Shown here: piece by piece, positions 53,050-60,459 of the stretch
How positions within the stretch are numbered: position 1 is the first letter of the stretch
How the letters are laid out: the number at the start of each line of letters is the position of its first letter
Assembly: GCA_900113425.1 (NCBI GenBank)
Contig: FOZF01000001.1
Location: forward strand, 290,884 to 354,883
Source of the DNA: Stenotrophomonas maltophilia
Lineage (GTDB): Bacteria; Pseudomonadota; Gammaproteobacteria; Xanthomonadales; Xanthomonadaceae
Reading direction: 5' to 3'
Length of the DNA stretch: 64,000 nucleotides
Translations under genes and position numbers: made by a program
The notes under the pieces: model-generated
The model's database searches: none
What the model was told of the DNA's origin: nothing
What the model saw: only the letters and a program-made list of their open reading frames with translations

Positions 53050-54578
53050 ACGCCGTCGCTGCCACACCGGTTCGCCGCCTGCTGGTGGGTTTCGCCTCCG
53101 AATCGGGCAATGCCCGCGCCCTGGCCCAGCGCCTGGGCGCGGACCCGGGCCTGCAAGCGCTCGCGCCGCAGGTGCTGCCGTTCAACGATATTGACGTTGC
53201 CAGCCTGGGCCACGGCGACGTGCTGCTGGCGATCTCCAGTTCCTTCGGCGACGGCGAGCCGCCCGCGAACGGCGAACGCTTCTTCCAGAGCGTGTGCCAG
53301 ACCGGGGCGCTGCCCGGCCTGCGCTACGCGGTGTTCGGCCTGGGCGACACCGGCTACCCTCGATTCTGCGGCTTCACCCGAGCGCTGGACGCGGCGCTGA
53401 GCGAACGCCAGGCGCAGCCGCTGCTGCGACGGGTCGATGCCGACCTCAGCTATGAGCGGTTCTTCGAGCAGTGGCAGCCGGTGCTCCGCCAGGTACTCGA
53501 GGGCAATACCGCCGCCGGCCAGGACCTGCATCTGCAGGTTACCGCCTACGGCGACGACAATGCCTTCGCCGCGCCCATCGTCGAGCGCCGCCGCATCAAC
53601 AGCAGTGATCCGGCCGCGTGGCACCTGCAGCTGGATATCGCCGGCAGCGGCATGGCCTACCGCGCCGGCGACACCGTGCATGTGCTGCCGGACCACGACC
53701 CCGCACTGCTGCAGGCCCTTGCCACCTGGTACGGCGACGAGGCGGCCATCGCCATGCTGCAGGACCGCGAACTGCGGCTGCTGGGCAGGGGCGTGCTGCG
53801 CGAGGTGGCCAGGCTGGGCGACAGCGAGCGGTTGAAGTCGCTGCTGAAGGTCAGCCAGAAGCGCGAGCTGGATGCCTACCTGCACGGTCTGGACCTGCTG
53901 GATGTCCTGCAGGACCATGCCAGCCCGGACCGCATACCGCTGGCCAGGCTGCGCGACATCCTGTCAGCGCGCCTGCCACGTGCCTACTCGATCGCCTCGC
54001 ATCCCGGCAACGGCCAACTGAGCCTGTGCATACGCGAAGTGCGCTACACCCTGCGCGGCCGCGAGCGTTCCGGCACCGCCACCGGCAGCCTGCTGCGGGG
54101 GTGCAGCCACGCCCGCGTGTACTGCCGCGCCAATCCCGGCTTCCATCTGGCCGACACCGGCAGCGCGCCCCTGCTGCTGATCGGCACCGGCACCGGCATC
54201 GCGCCGCTGATCGGCCTGGTGCAGCAGGTGCAGGCCAACGGCTGCGGACGCGAGCTGCATCTTGTGTTCGGCGAGAAGCATCGCGAACACGATTACCTGT
54301 ATCGCGAGCAGTTGCAGGACTGGCATGCGCGTGGCGTGCTCGCCGGTCTGCATCCTGCCTTCTCGCGCGACGGAACCGAAAAAGTGTATGTGCAGCATGT
54401 GCTGCGGCAGCGCGCCCACGAGGTGCGGCAGGTCCTGACCCGCGGCGGGCATCTGTACGTGTGCGGCAACAAGCGCCACCTGGAAGACGCGGTGCGCGAG
54501 GCCATCGACGCCATTGGCGGCCAGGGGCATTGGGACCTGCTGCGCGGGGAGGGCCGCATTCACTGCGAGCTGTACTGA
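53046..54578 (+). CDS. Diflavin (FMN/FAD) NADPH reductase, CysJ/CPR-like
   Basis: 510 residues from GTG 53046 (GTGA overlap with the PAS gene). Flavodoxin-like FMN domain at about 9-145 (LLVGFASESGNARALAQRLG; SSSFGDGEPPANGERFF; YAVFGLGDTGYPRFCGF). FAD-binding and connecting domain (YRAGDTVHVLP; RLPRAYSIAS with the RxYS motif). NADPH domain (LLLIGTGTGIAPLIGLVQQV; LVFGEKHREHDYLYR; YVCGNKRHLEDAVREAI) and C-terminal ELY. It transfers electrons from NADPH through FAD to FMN and on to an acceptor. No sulfite reductase hemoprotein gene is adjacent, so CysJ function is not supported; the partner could be the PAS protein. Confidence 0.92.
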   Translation: MNAVAATPVRRLLVGFASESGNARALAQRLGADPGLQALAPQVLPFNDIDVASLGHGDVLLAISSSFGDGEPPANGERFFQSVCQTGALPGLRYAVFGLGDTGYPRFCGFTRALDAALSERQAQPLLRRVDADLSYERFFEQWQPVLRQVLEGNTAAGQDLHLQVTAYGDDNAFAAPIVERRRINSSDPAAWHLQLDIAGSGMAYRAGDTVHVLPDHDPALLQALATWYGDEAAIAMLQDRELRLLGRGVLREVARLGDSERLKSLLKVSQKRELDAYLHGLDLLDVLQDHASPDRIPLARLRDILSARLPRAYSIASHPGNGQLSLCIREVRYTLRGRERSGTATGSLLRGCSHARVYCRANPGFHLADTGSAPLLLIGTGTGIAPLIGLVQQVQANGCGRELHLVFGEKHREHDYLYREQLQDWHARGVLAGLHPAFSRDGTEKVYVQHVLRQRAHEVRQVLTRGGHLYVCGNKRHLEDAVREAIDAIGGQGHWDLLRGEGRIHCELY

Positions 54579-54592
54579 CCCGCACCGATTCG

Positions 54593-54609
54593 GCCGGGCG
54601 TGGCCCGGC
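54593..54609. terminator. Hairpin between convergent flavoprotein and modC
   Basis: GCCGGGC-GTG-GCCCGGC is a perfect 7-bp stem in the 44-bp convergent gap, suited to end both transcripts. No U-tract on either strand. Confidence 0.55.
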
Positions 54610-54622
54610 ACAAGCGCATGCA

Positions 54623-55291
54623 TCAATCGCCGACGACCCGGCCGTCTGCCATGTGCGCGACCTGCTGGCCGAAGACGACCGCATCCTGAGGATCGTGGCT
54701 GATCAGCAGCAGCGGAATGCCGGTACTATCCAGCACCGCCGCCAGCTCCTCCCGCAGGTGCTGGCGCAGGTCGTGGTCCAGCGCAGCGAACGGCTCGTCC
54801 AGCAGCAGTGCCTGCGGCTGGGTCACCATCACCCGCGCCAGGGCCGTACGCTGCCGCTGGCCGCCGGAGATCTGCGACGGCAGCAGATCGCCCACGTGGT
54901 CGATGCGGAACGCCTGCAGCCACTGCTCGACGACGTCGAAGCGCTGGCCACGGCGTGGATTGAACCACCCCCGCTGCAGCCCGAATGCCACGTTCTGGCG
55001 CACGCTCAGGTGGGGAAACAGCGCGTAGTCCTGGAACACGTACCCGAGGCGACGCCGCTGCGGTGGCAGGTCGACCCGCGCCCGGGAGTCGAACAGCACC
55101 TGCCCCTGCAGCGCTACATGGCCCTGTCCGGGACGCAGCAGTCCGGCCACGGCCTTCAGCGTCAGGCTTTTGCCGGCCCCGGACGGGCCGAACACCACCA
55201 CCTGGCGCTGCGTGCACTGCAGCGTGACGTCCAGTTCGAAGACCTGGCCCGCCGCCTGCATCCTGCGCTGCACCTTCAGGTCAAGCCACAT
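54623..55291 (-). CDS. modC: Molybdate ABC transporter ATP-binding protein ModC
   Basis: 222 residues, overlapping modB by 11 bp. Walker A FGPSGAGKSLTLKAVAG (about 35-51), Q-loop YVFQDYALFPHLSV, signature QISGGQRQRTALARV, Walker B ALLLDEPFAALD, His switch LLISHDP. It ends after the ATPase domain: the C-terminal MOP/molybdate-binding domain of long ModC forms is missing, so this is a short form. It drives molybdate import with ModA and ModB. Confidence 0.92.
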   Translation of the reverse strand: MWLDLKVQRRMQAAGQVFELDVTLQCTQRQVVVFGPSGAGKSLTLKAVAGLLRPGQGHVALQGQVLFDSRARVDLPPQRRRLGYVFQDYALFPHLSVRQNVAFGLQRGWFNPRRGQRFDVVEQWLQAFRIDHVGDLLPSQISGGQRQRTALARVMVTQPQALLLDEPFAALDHDLRQHLREELAAVLDSTGIPLLLISHDPQDAVVFGQQVAHMADGRVVGD

Positions 55292-55964
55292 CGCGCAGCT
55301 CCCTGCGGTGCCCGCCCACCAGGCGTGCCGCCAGCAACAGGATGACGATGCACACCACCGACGTCAGGATCACCAGCGCGTTGGCCCTGCCGTCCTGCCC
55401 TGCCTGCACGGCCTCGTAGATGGCGATCGACAGCGTCTGCGTACGACCCGGGATGCTGCCGGCCACCATCAGCGTCGCGCCGAACTCGCCCATCGCCCGG
55501 GCAAATGCCAGCAGGAGGCCGGCGAGAATGCCGCGCCACGCCAGCGGCAGCGTGATGCGGAAGAACACCGCCGCCTCCGGGACGCCGAGCGTGCGCGCGG
55601 CCTGCTCCAGCTGCCCGTCCACATCCTCGAACGCCGCACGTGCCGGCTTGAATACCAGTGGCAGCGAAGCCACTGCCGCGGCGATCACTGCCGCCTGCCA
55701 GGTAAAGATCAGGTTGATGCCGAACCACGACTGCAACCACGCGCCGATGGGGCCGTTGCGCCCTATCAGCACCAGCAGGTAATAGCCGAGCACCGTCGGC
55801 GGCAGCACCATCGGCAGGGTCAGCAACGAATCCAGCAGTTCGCGGCCGGGGAAGCGCCGACGCGCCAGCAACGCCCCCAATCCAACGCCCAGCACCAGAT
55901 TGATCGCCGTGGCCCAGCCGGCGACCTTCAGCGACAACCCCAGCGCGCTCCAGTCCAGGTCCAT
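55281..55964 (-). CDS. modB: Molybdate ABC transporter permease ModB
   Basis: 227 residues with five membrane helices (LSLKVAGWATAINLVLGVGL; LTLPMVLPPTVLGYYLLVLI; IIAAAVASLPLVFK region; GILAGLLLAFARAMGEFGAT; LVILTSVVCIVILLLAARLV). The EAA-type loop is EQAARTLGVPEAAVFFRITL. Lies 3 bp after modA. Confidence 0.94.
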   Translation of the reverse strand: MDLDWSALGLSLKVAGWATAINLVLGVGLGALLARRRFPGRELLDSLLTLPMVLPPTVLGYYLLVLIGRNGPIGAWLQSWFGINLIFTWQAAVIAAAVASLPLVFKPARAAFEDVDGQLEQAARTLGVPEAAVFFRITLPLAWRGILAGLLLAFARAMGEFGATLMVAGSIPGRTQTLSIAIYEAVQAGQDGRANALVILTSVVCIVILLLAARLVGGHRRELRDVA

Positions 55965-55967
55965 CCG

Positions 55968-56711
55968 TCAGGGCTTGCCGAACCCGTGCCTGGCAAGGAT
56001 CGCCTGGCCTTGTGCCGACCGCACGAAGACGGCGAAGCGCCTGGCTTCGGCTGGCTGCGTGCTGGCCCGGGTCACCGCCAGCGGATAGGCGATGCGCCCG
56101 GACACCGGCACCGCGAAGGCACGACGCACGCGGCCGGCCATGGCCTGTGCGTCGGTGGCGTAGACGAAACCGGCCTCCACTTCGCCGCGCGCCACGTAAT
56201 CCAACGACTGGCGCACGTTCTGCGTGGTGACGATCCTGCTCTGCACCGACGGCCACAGGCCCGCTGCTTCCAGCGCGCCCTTGGCATAGCGGCCGACCGG
56301 CACGCTGTCCGGGTTGCCCAGCGCGAGGCGCCGCACATCGGCACCCGCGAGATCCTTCAGGCTACGCGGCCCGCCCCTGGTCTGCGGCGGCACCACCACC
56401 CACAGCGCGTTCACCGCGAACACCTCGCGGGTACCGGCAGCCAGCAGGCCCTGCTGCTCTGCCTGATCCATGGTGACTTCGTCGGCTGAAGCAAACACAT
56501 CGACCGGTGCGCCACGGCTGATCTGCTGCAGCAGCACGCCGGAGGCGGCGAAGTTGAAATCGACCCGGGCGCCGGGATGGGCCTTCTCATAGGCGGCACC
56601 GAGTTCACGGAAGCTCTCGGTCAGGCTCGACGCGGCCGATACCGTCAGTTCGGCCGCGTACGCCGGCAGCGACAGCAGCACCCCCAGCACCACCAGTCCC
56701 GCTCGCGTCAT
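55968..56711 (-). CDS. modA: Molybdate-binding periplasmic protein ModA
   Basis: 247 residues from ATG 56711 (GGGAG 7-8 nt upstream). Signal peptide MTRAGLVVLGVLLSLPAYA. Ligand-site motifs: LTVSAASSLTESFRELGAAY, FNFAASGVLLQQISRGAPVD, VFASADEVTMDQAEQQGLL, GNPDSVPVGRYAKGALEAAG, and EAGFVYATDA. It captures molybdate or tungstate. The fnr gene lies 19 bp upstream in the same direction. Confidence 0.94.
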   Translation of the reverse strand: MTRAGLVVLGVLLSLPAYAAELTVSAASSLTESFRELGAAYEKAHPGARVDFNFAASGVLLQQISRGAPVDVFASADEVTMDQAEQQGLLAAGTREVFAVNALWVVVPPQTRGGPRSLKDLAGADVRRLALGNPDSVPVGRYAKGALEAAGLWPSVQSRIVTTQNVRQSLDYVARGEVEAGFVYATDAQAMAGRVRRAFAVPVSGRIAYPLAVTRASTQPAEARRFAVFVRSAQGQAILARHGFGKP

Positions 56712-56730
56712 CGTCGGCTCCCGGCCAGAT

Positions 56731-57507
56731 TCAGTTCGGATCGGATTCATCGGCCGATGCCAGCATCGCCAGGCGCTCGGGCTGCAACAACAGGATCTCC
56801 CGCTGCCTGACCGCGATGATTCCATCATCGCTCAGCCGGCGCAGCACGCGGCTGGCGGTTTCCGGTGCCATCCGCAGGTAATTGGCGATCTCGGTGCGTG
56901 CCATCGTCAGGTTGAACCGGGTGGCGGAGAACCCGCGCCGTGCGTAGCGCTCGGACATGTCCAGCAGGAACGCGGCCATCCGCTCTTCGGTGCGATGGTT
57001 GGCCGCCAGCAGGGCGACCTTGCCGATCTCCGCACTGAGCAGGCTGAACAGCCGCGCCTGCAGGCCCGGCATGCGGGTGGCCAGCAGGCTCAGCCTGGGG
57101 AATGAGATCCGGCACAGGTACACGGTATCCAGCGCCACGGCATTGCAGGGAAAGCGTGCCTCATGGATCGCGTTCAGGCCGATCACCTCACCGGGCAGAC
57201 TGAAACCGAGCACCTGCTCGTTGCCCTGGCTGTCATCGACAAACGTCTTGACCATGCCGGCACGCACCGCCGCGATCGAATCGAACGACTCCCCGGCGCG
57301 GAAGATGTAGTCGCCCGCATGGAACGGGCCGACATGGTCGACCAGCACATGCAGTTCAGCCAGCGCGGCCTTGTCATAGCCCTGCGACATGCAGGCATCG
57401 GAGAATGCACAGGTACTGCAGAAGTGCAGCGCGTCGCCGTCATCGGCAGCGGCGGGGTTCGGCGTTGCCGCGCCCTGGCGAACCTGTGGGGACGGAGTGG
57501 AGAACAT
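56731..57507 (-). CDS. FNR/Anr-family oxygen-responsive regulator
   Basis: 258 residues from ATG 57507; a GTG lies one codon before. N-terminal cysteine cluster C30-x2-C33-x5-C39 (HFCSTCAFSDACMSQ) plus C121 (RFPCNAV) gives the four ligands of an FNR-type [4Fe-4S] cluster. cNMP-like beta-barrel (FHAGDYIFRAGESFDSIAAV; LPGEVIGLNAIHEARFP), dimer helix, and Crp-type HTH with the recognition helix APETASRVLRRL (E..SR, as in FNR). It should activate at low oxygen through TTGAT-N4-ATCAA type sites such as 52528-52541. Sits with mod and moa genes, which supply molybdoenzymes used in anaerobic respiration. Confidence 0.93.
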   Translation of the reverse strand: MFSTPSPQVRQGAATPNPAAADDGDALHFCSTCAFSDACMSQGYDKAALAELHVLVDHVGPFHAGDYIFRAGESFDSIAAVRAGMVKTFVDDSQGNEQVLGFSLPGEVIGLNAIHEARFPCNAVALDTVYLCRISFPRLSLLATRMPGLQARLFSLLSAEIGKVALLAANHRTEERMAAFLLDMSERYARRGFSATRFNLTMARTEIANYLRMAPETASRVLRRLSDDGIIAVRQREILLLQPERLAMLASADESDPN

Positions 57508-57520
57508 CACGGAATGCCTG

Positions 57521-57536
57521 GATGAAGGCCTTCATC
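57521..57536. promoter_or_regulatory. Perfect palindrome GATGAAGGCCTTCATC upstream of fnr
   Basis: A 16-bp perfect palindrome centred 21 bp upstream of the fnr ATG and 27 bp after the stop of the preceding gene. It can be an operator, or a hairpin that affects fnr translation or ends the moa operon. No U-tract follows. Confidence 0.45.
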
Positions 57537-57562
57537 ATACGGCAGGCGTGCCACGGCCGGTC

Positions 57563-57928
57563 TCACGGCGGCGGACGCTGCCCACGCCGCTGATGGCCGC
57601 GCTGACGCATGCTGTCGCGCACATCCACGTCGAACTGAAGCTGCAACGAACTGTCATCATCCAGCGCGATGGAAAATTCCAGCCCATCGCGCGACGGCAG
57701 GCGTGCTGCCAGCCCCTGCACAGCATCGCGCGGCAGCACCAGCCGACAGACCGTGCCACCGTCCAGCAGCACCGCCTGGTCGCCCCCATGCAGCGACAAC
57801 GCGGTCCCCCACCCGCCCGTGCCACCAAACCGGGTCAGATTCTCCAGCGAGTCACCGGCCAGCAGTGCTGCCAGTTCCTCTTCATCGACACGCAGGCGCA
57901 TGGATTGCCGCTGCAGCTGGACTTTCAT
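57563..57928 (-). CDS. Small cytoplasmic protein of unknown function (DUF7009-like)
   Basis: 121 residues from ATG 57928, overlapping the mobA stop by ATGA. The N-terminus MKVQLQRQSMRLRVDEEELA resembles small proteins that begin MKIRI.GNSIRLRL, a family often seen beside Moco genes. Beta-rich centre (ALSLHGGDQAVLLDGGTVCR LVLPRDAV) and C-terminal Arg/Pro tail. No signal peptide. Its fixed place after mobA suggests a role in Moco or molybdoenzyme handling; this is only by context. Confidence 0.75.
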   Translation of the reverse strand: MKVQLQRQSMRLRVDEEELAALLAGDSLENLTRFGGTGGWGTALSLHGGDQAVLLDGGTVCRLVLPRDAVQGLAARLPSRDGLEFSIALDDDSSLQLQFDVDVRDSMRQRGHQRRGQRPPP

Positions 57929-58482
57929 GTTGCGATGGACTCCCAGTCGGCCCCGGTATTGCAGTTGAACAGCAAGGCACGCTCATTCTCCGGCAACGGC
58001 AGCGCCGTCGCCCCCAGTCGCTCCTGCAGGGCACGCAGCGAACGCCGCGCCAGTGGATCTTCGATCAAGGTCCACAGGGCCCGCCGGCAATGATCATCGA
58101 TCTGCAGACACATCGGCAATGGCTCGCCGGCGAACACGCTGCAGGCGGAAGGCGCCCCGTGCAGCCGATGGAGCAGGGCGCCGGTCAACCTGGGCATGTC
58201 CACCGGCACCACCCACGCAACGGTATCCGGCATGGCCAGAGACACACTGTAAAGCCCGCCCAGCGGGCCACAGCGCGCGACCTGGTCGGGGATGCCATCG
58301 AAGGCCGGATAGTCACCACTCACCCACACCTGCTGCGCACCGGCCTCGATCAACACCTCACGCATGTGCTCAAGCAGGGTGCGCCCGCGCCAGGGCAGCA
58401 GCGCCTTGTCGCGGCCCATGCGGCTGGACAGGCCTCCAGCCAGCACGATGCCGTCAATGGCCGTGCTCGTGGTCATGGCCAT
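57925..58482 (-). CDS. mobA: Molybdenum cofactor guanylyltransferase MobA
   Basis: 185 residues from ATG 58482; ATG 58476 is equally possible, and both lie inside the 3' end of moaE. N-terminal nucleotide-binding motif IVLAGGLSSRMGRDKALLPW, then CGPLGGLYS and VVPVDMPRL (metal-binding Asp). It joins GMP to Mo-molybdopterin to make the MGD form of the cofactor used by nitrate and DMSO reductases. No clear ribosome site, so translation likely depends on coupling to moaE. Confidence 0.9.
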   Translation of the reverse strand: MAMTTSTAIDGIVLAGGLSSRMGRDKALLPWRGRTLLEHMREVLIEAGAQQVWVSGDYPAFDGIPDQVARCGPLGGLYSVSLAMPDTVAWVVPVDMPRLTGALLHRLHGAPSACSVFAGEPLPMCLQIDDHCRRALWTLIEDPLARRSLRALQERLGATALPLPENERALLFNCNTGADWESIAT

Positions 58483-58942
58483 GTGCGGGCGTGCTGTCTG
58501 CATGGCACAGGCTGCAGCCCTCGCTCCAGGCGCTGTCGCCATCCTCGTAGTGTTCCTGCTTCCAGATCGGGCACTGGTGCTTCACCGCTTCGATCAGCTG
58601 CCGGCACGCGCGGAATGCTTCGTCCCGGTGCGGGCTGCCGGCGGCCACCACCACGGCCACATCGCCGATGCCAAGCCGCCCCCTGGCATGCGCCACATAC
58701 AGCTTCAGCCGCGGCCCGAACGCCGCCTCCACCTCGGCCGCCAGGCGCTGGATCTCGTTCAGCACCAGCGGCTCGAACAGATCGTAGGTGATGCCCGTGA
58801 CCACCCGGCCGACGTTCACGTCACGTACCTTGCCGATGAACACGTCGATACCGCCGAAACCCGGGTCGGACACCGCGGCGATCCCTTCCGCAGGGTCGAT
58901 CACTCCGTGCGCCCGATCCACCACCTTCGCAATCGCGTCCAT
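58454..58942 (-). CDS. moaE: Molybdopterin synthase large subunit MoaE, with His-rich tail
   Basis: 162 residues. MoaE motifs: GGIDVFIGKVRDVNVGRVVT, YDLFEPLVLNEIQRLAAEVE, YVAHARGRLGIGDVAVVVAA, SPHRDEAFRACRQLIEAVK, and the active-site Lys in VKHQCPIWKQEHYEDG. It puts two sulfurs from MoaD thiocarboxylate onto cPMP. The last 22 residues (EGCSLCHADSTPAHGHDHEH) are rich in Cys and His and go beyond the usual MoaE end; they look able to bind metal and also encode the mobA start on the overlapping frame. Confidence 0.93.
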   Translation of the reverse strand: MDAIAKVVDRAHGVIDPAEGIAAVSDPGFGGIDVFIGKVRDVNVGRVVTGITYDLFEPLVLNEIQRLAAEVEAAFGPRLKLYVAHARGRLGIGDVAVVVAAGSPHRDEAFRACRQLIEAVKHQCPIWKQEHYEDGDSAWSEGCSLCHADSTPAHGHDHEHGH

Positions 58943-58945
58943 CGC

Positions 58946-59206
58946 TCAGCCCCCGCTCACCGGCGGCAGGATGGCCACGCGGCCATCCTCCGGCAGCACA
59001 TCGTGATCGCGCAGCACGCGCTGCTGGTCGGCGAAGGCCGAATAGTCCAGCAGGCCAGCACGGAAACCGGGCCAACGCACCGGCAGCAGCTCGCGCAGCG
59101 CCTGCCGCAGGTCGGCCACGGTCGCACCCGGCACCTGCAGCGTGATCTCCCGACGGTCATCCAGATCGGAAAACGCACCGAACAACTGCAACGTCACCTG
59201 TTTCAT
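58946..59206 (-). CDS. moaD: Molybdopterin synthase small subunit MoaD
   Basis: 86 residues from ATG 59206 (ATGA overlap with moeA). Ubiquitin-like beta-grasp sequence (VTLQLFGAFSDLDDRREITL; GATVADLRQALRELLP; LPEDGRVAILPPVSGG) with the C-terminal Gly-Gly that carries the thiocarboxylate. Lies 3 bp before moaE. Confidence 0.93.
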   Translation of the reverse strand: MKQVTLQLFGAFSDLDDRREITLQVPGATVADLRQALRELLPVRWPGFRAGLLDYSAFADQQRVLRDHDVLPEDGRVAILPPVSGG

Positions 59207-60459
59207 TCCCACTCCCTGCCCGTCAGCCGCACCGGGTCGGCGTGGCCCCAGCCCTGTACGCGCACGGCGCTGCCGGCCGGAACCAGATCGCCCTCGTCCT
59301 CCAGTACCACCCAGGCGTTGGCCTGCACCATGGACATCAGACGGAACGATTCCTGTCCGGGCAGCACCCTCGCACTCAGCTGGCCCTGCTCGTCCAGCTC
59401 CACCCGCGCACGGGCGTGGACGCGCAGGCCGGGCGGCTTGCGCACCATCGCCTGCAGGGGAAGCCGCAGCACCGGTTCCTGCGCCAACCCCAGCAGCCGG
59501 CGCAGTACAGGCTCGACAAAGAACCGCTGGCCCACTGCCGCCGATACCGGGTTGCCCGGCAGGCCGAAATACAGCGCACCATCGGGCAGTACCGCAAACA
59601 GCAGCGGCTTGCCCGGACGGATCGCCACTTTGTGGAACACGATGCGCGCCCCGCGCGCGCGCAGTGCGTCGGGCACGAAGTCGTAACGGCCCGCAGAGAC
59701 CGCACCGGTACTGACCAGTACCCGCGCGCCCGCCGCCAGCGCCTGGTCCAGCGCTGCATCGAAGGCGGTCACGTCATCACCAACGGTGCCTTGCCACACC
59801 ACCTCAGCTCCGGCCGCGTGCAGCCGCCCGACCAGGTAGGGGCGATTGCTGTCACGGATCTGCCCGGACTCCAGCGCCTGCGCCGCCTCGCTCACCAGCT
59901 CCTTGCCGGTGGCAATCACCGCCACCGCCGGTCGCGACATCACCACCACCTCGCCAACGCCAAGGGCGTGCAGCAGGGTCCGTGCGTTGATATCCACTCT
60001 CTGTCCGGCCCGCAGCACGCACTCGCCTTCGGCTACGTCCTCCCCCCGCAGACGCACGTTCTGGCCCGGCCTGACCACGCTCTTTAACGCGATCCGGGTT
60101 GGCCGGCCCGCTTCGCTGGCGAGGATCTGCACGTTCTCGATCGGTACCACCGTGTCCAGGCCACCCGGCATGCGCGCGCCGGTCATGATCTCCCAGGCGC
60201 CCTCGCCGCCTTCGGCATCGCCGTCACCCGCCGCCTGCCAGCCCTGCACCGTGAATTCGGTACCGGACTCAAACGCCGCCCCGTTGGCACGCAGCGCAAA
60301 ACCGTCCATCGCAGAATTGTCGAACGGCGGCAATGCCTGCGCGCTGTGGATGTCACTGGCCAGGGTGCGGTCTGCGGCCTCCTGAAGGGGCAGACGCTCG
60401 GCGGGAAGGGGCGTGGCCGCCTCCAGCAGGTGCTGCAGTGCTTCACTGTAGAGAATCAC
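59203..60459 (-). CDS. moeA: Molybdopterin molybdenumtransferase MoeA
   Basis: 418 residues from GTG 60459 (GTGA overlap with moaCB). Domain order is that of MoeA: LPPFDNSAMDGFALRANG, WEIMTGARMPGGLDTVVPIE, GQNVRLRGEDVAEGE, VAVIATGKELVS, SGQIRDSNRPYL, VGDDVTAFDAAL, VLVSTGAVSAGRYDFVPD, and ALYFGLPGNPVSAAVGQRFF. It inserts molybdate into adenylylated molybdopterin. In the usual VSTGGVSVGEYD motif, GGVS is GAVS here. Confidence 0.94.
   Translation of the reverse strand: MILYSEALQHLLEAATPLPAERLPLQEAADRTLASDIHSAQALPPFDNSAMDGFALRANGAAFESGTEFTVQGWQAAGDGDAEGGEGAWEIMTGARMPGGLDTVVPIENVQILASEAGRPTRIALKSVVRPGQNVRLRGEDVAEGECVLRAGQRVDINARTLLHALGVGEVVVMSRPAVAVIATGKELVSEAAQALESGQIRDSNRPYLVGRLHAAGAEVVWQGTVGDDVTAFDAALDQALAAGARVLVSTGAVSAGRYDFVPDALRARGARIVFHKVAIRPGKPLLFAVLPDGALYFGLPGNPVSAAVGQRFFVEPVLRRLLGLAQEPVLRLPLQAMVRKPPGLRVHARARVELDEQGQLSARVLPGQESFRLMSMVQANAWVVLEDEGDLVPAGSAVRVQGWGHADPVRLTGREWE

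Noticed and set aside
53046..54578. cysJ (sulfite reductase flavoprotein)
   Set aside because: Domain order fits, but no cysI/cysH lies nearby, the protein is shorter than CysJ, and it is coupled to a PAS gene under an FNR-type promoter.
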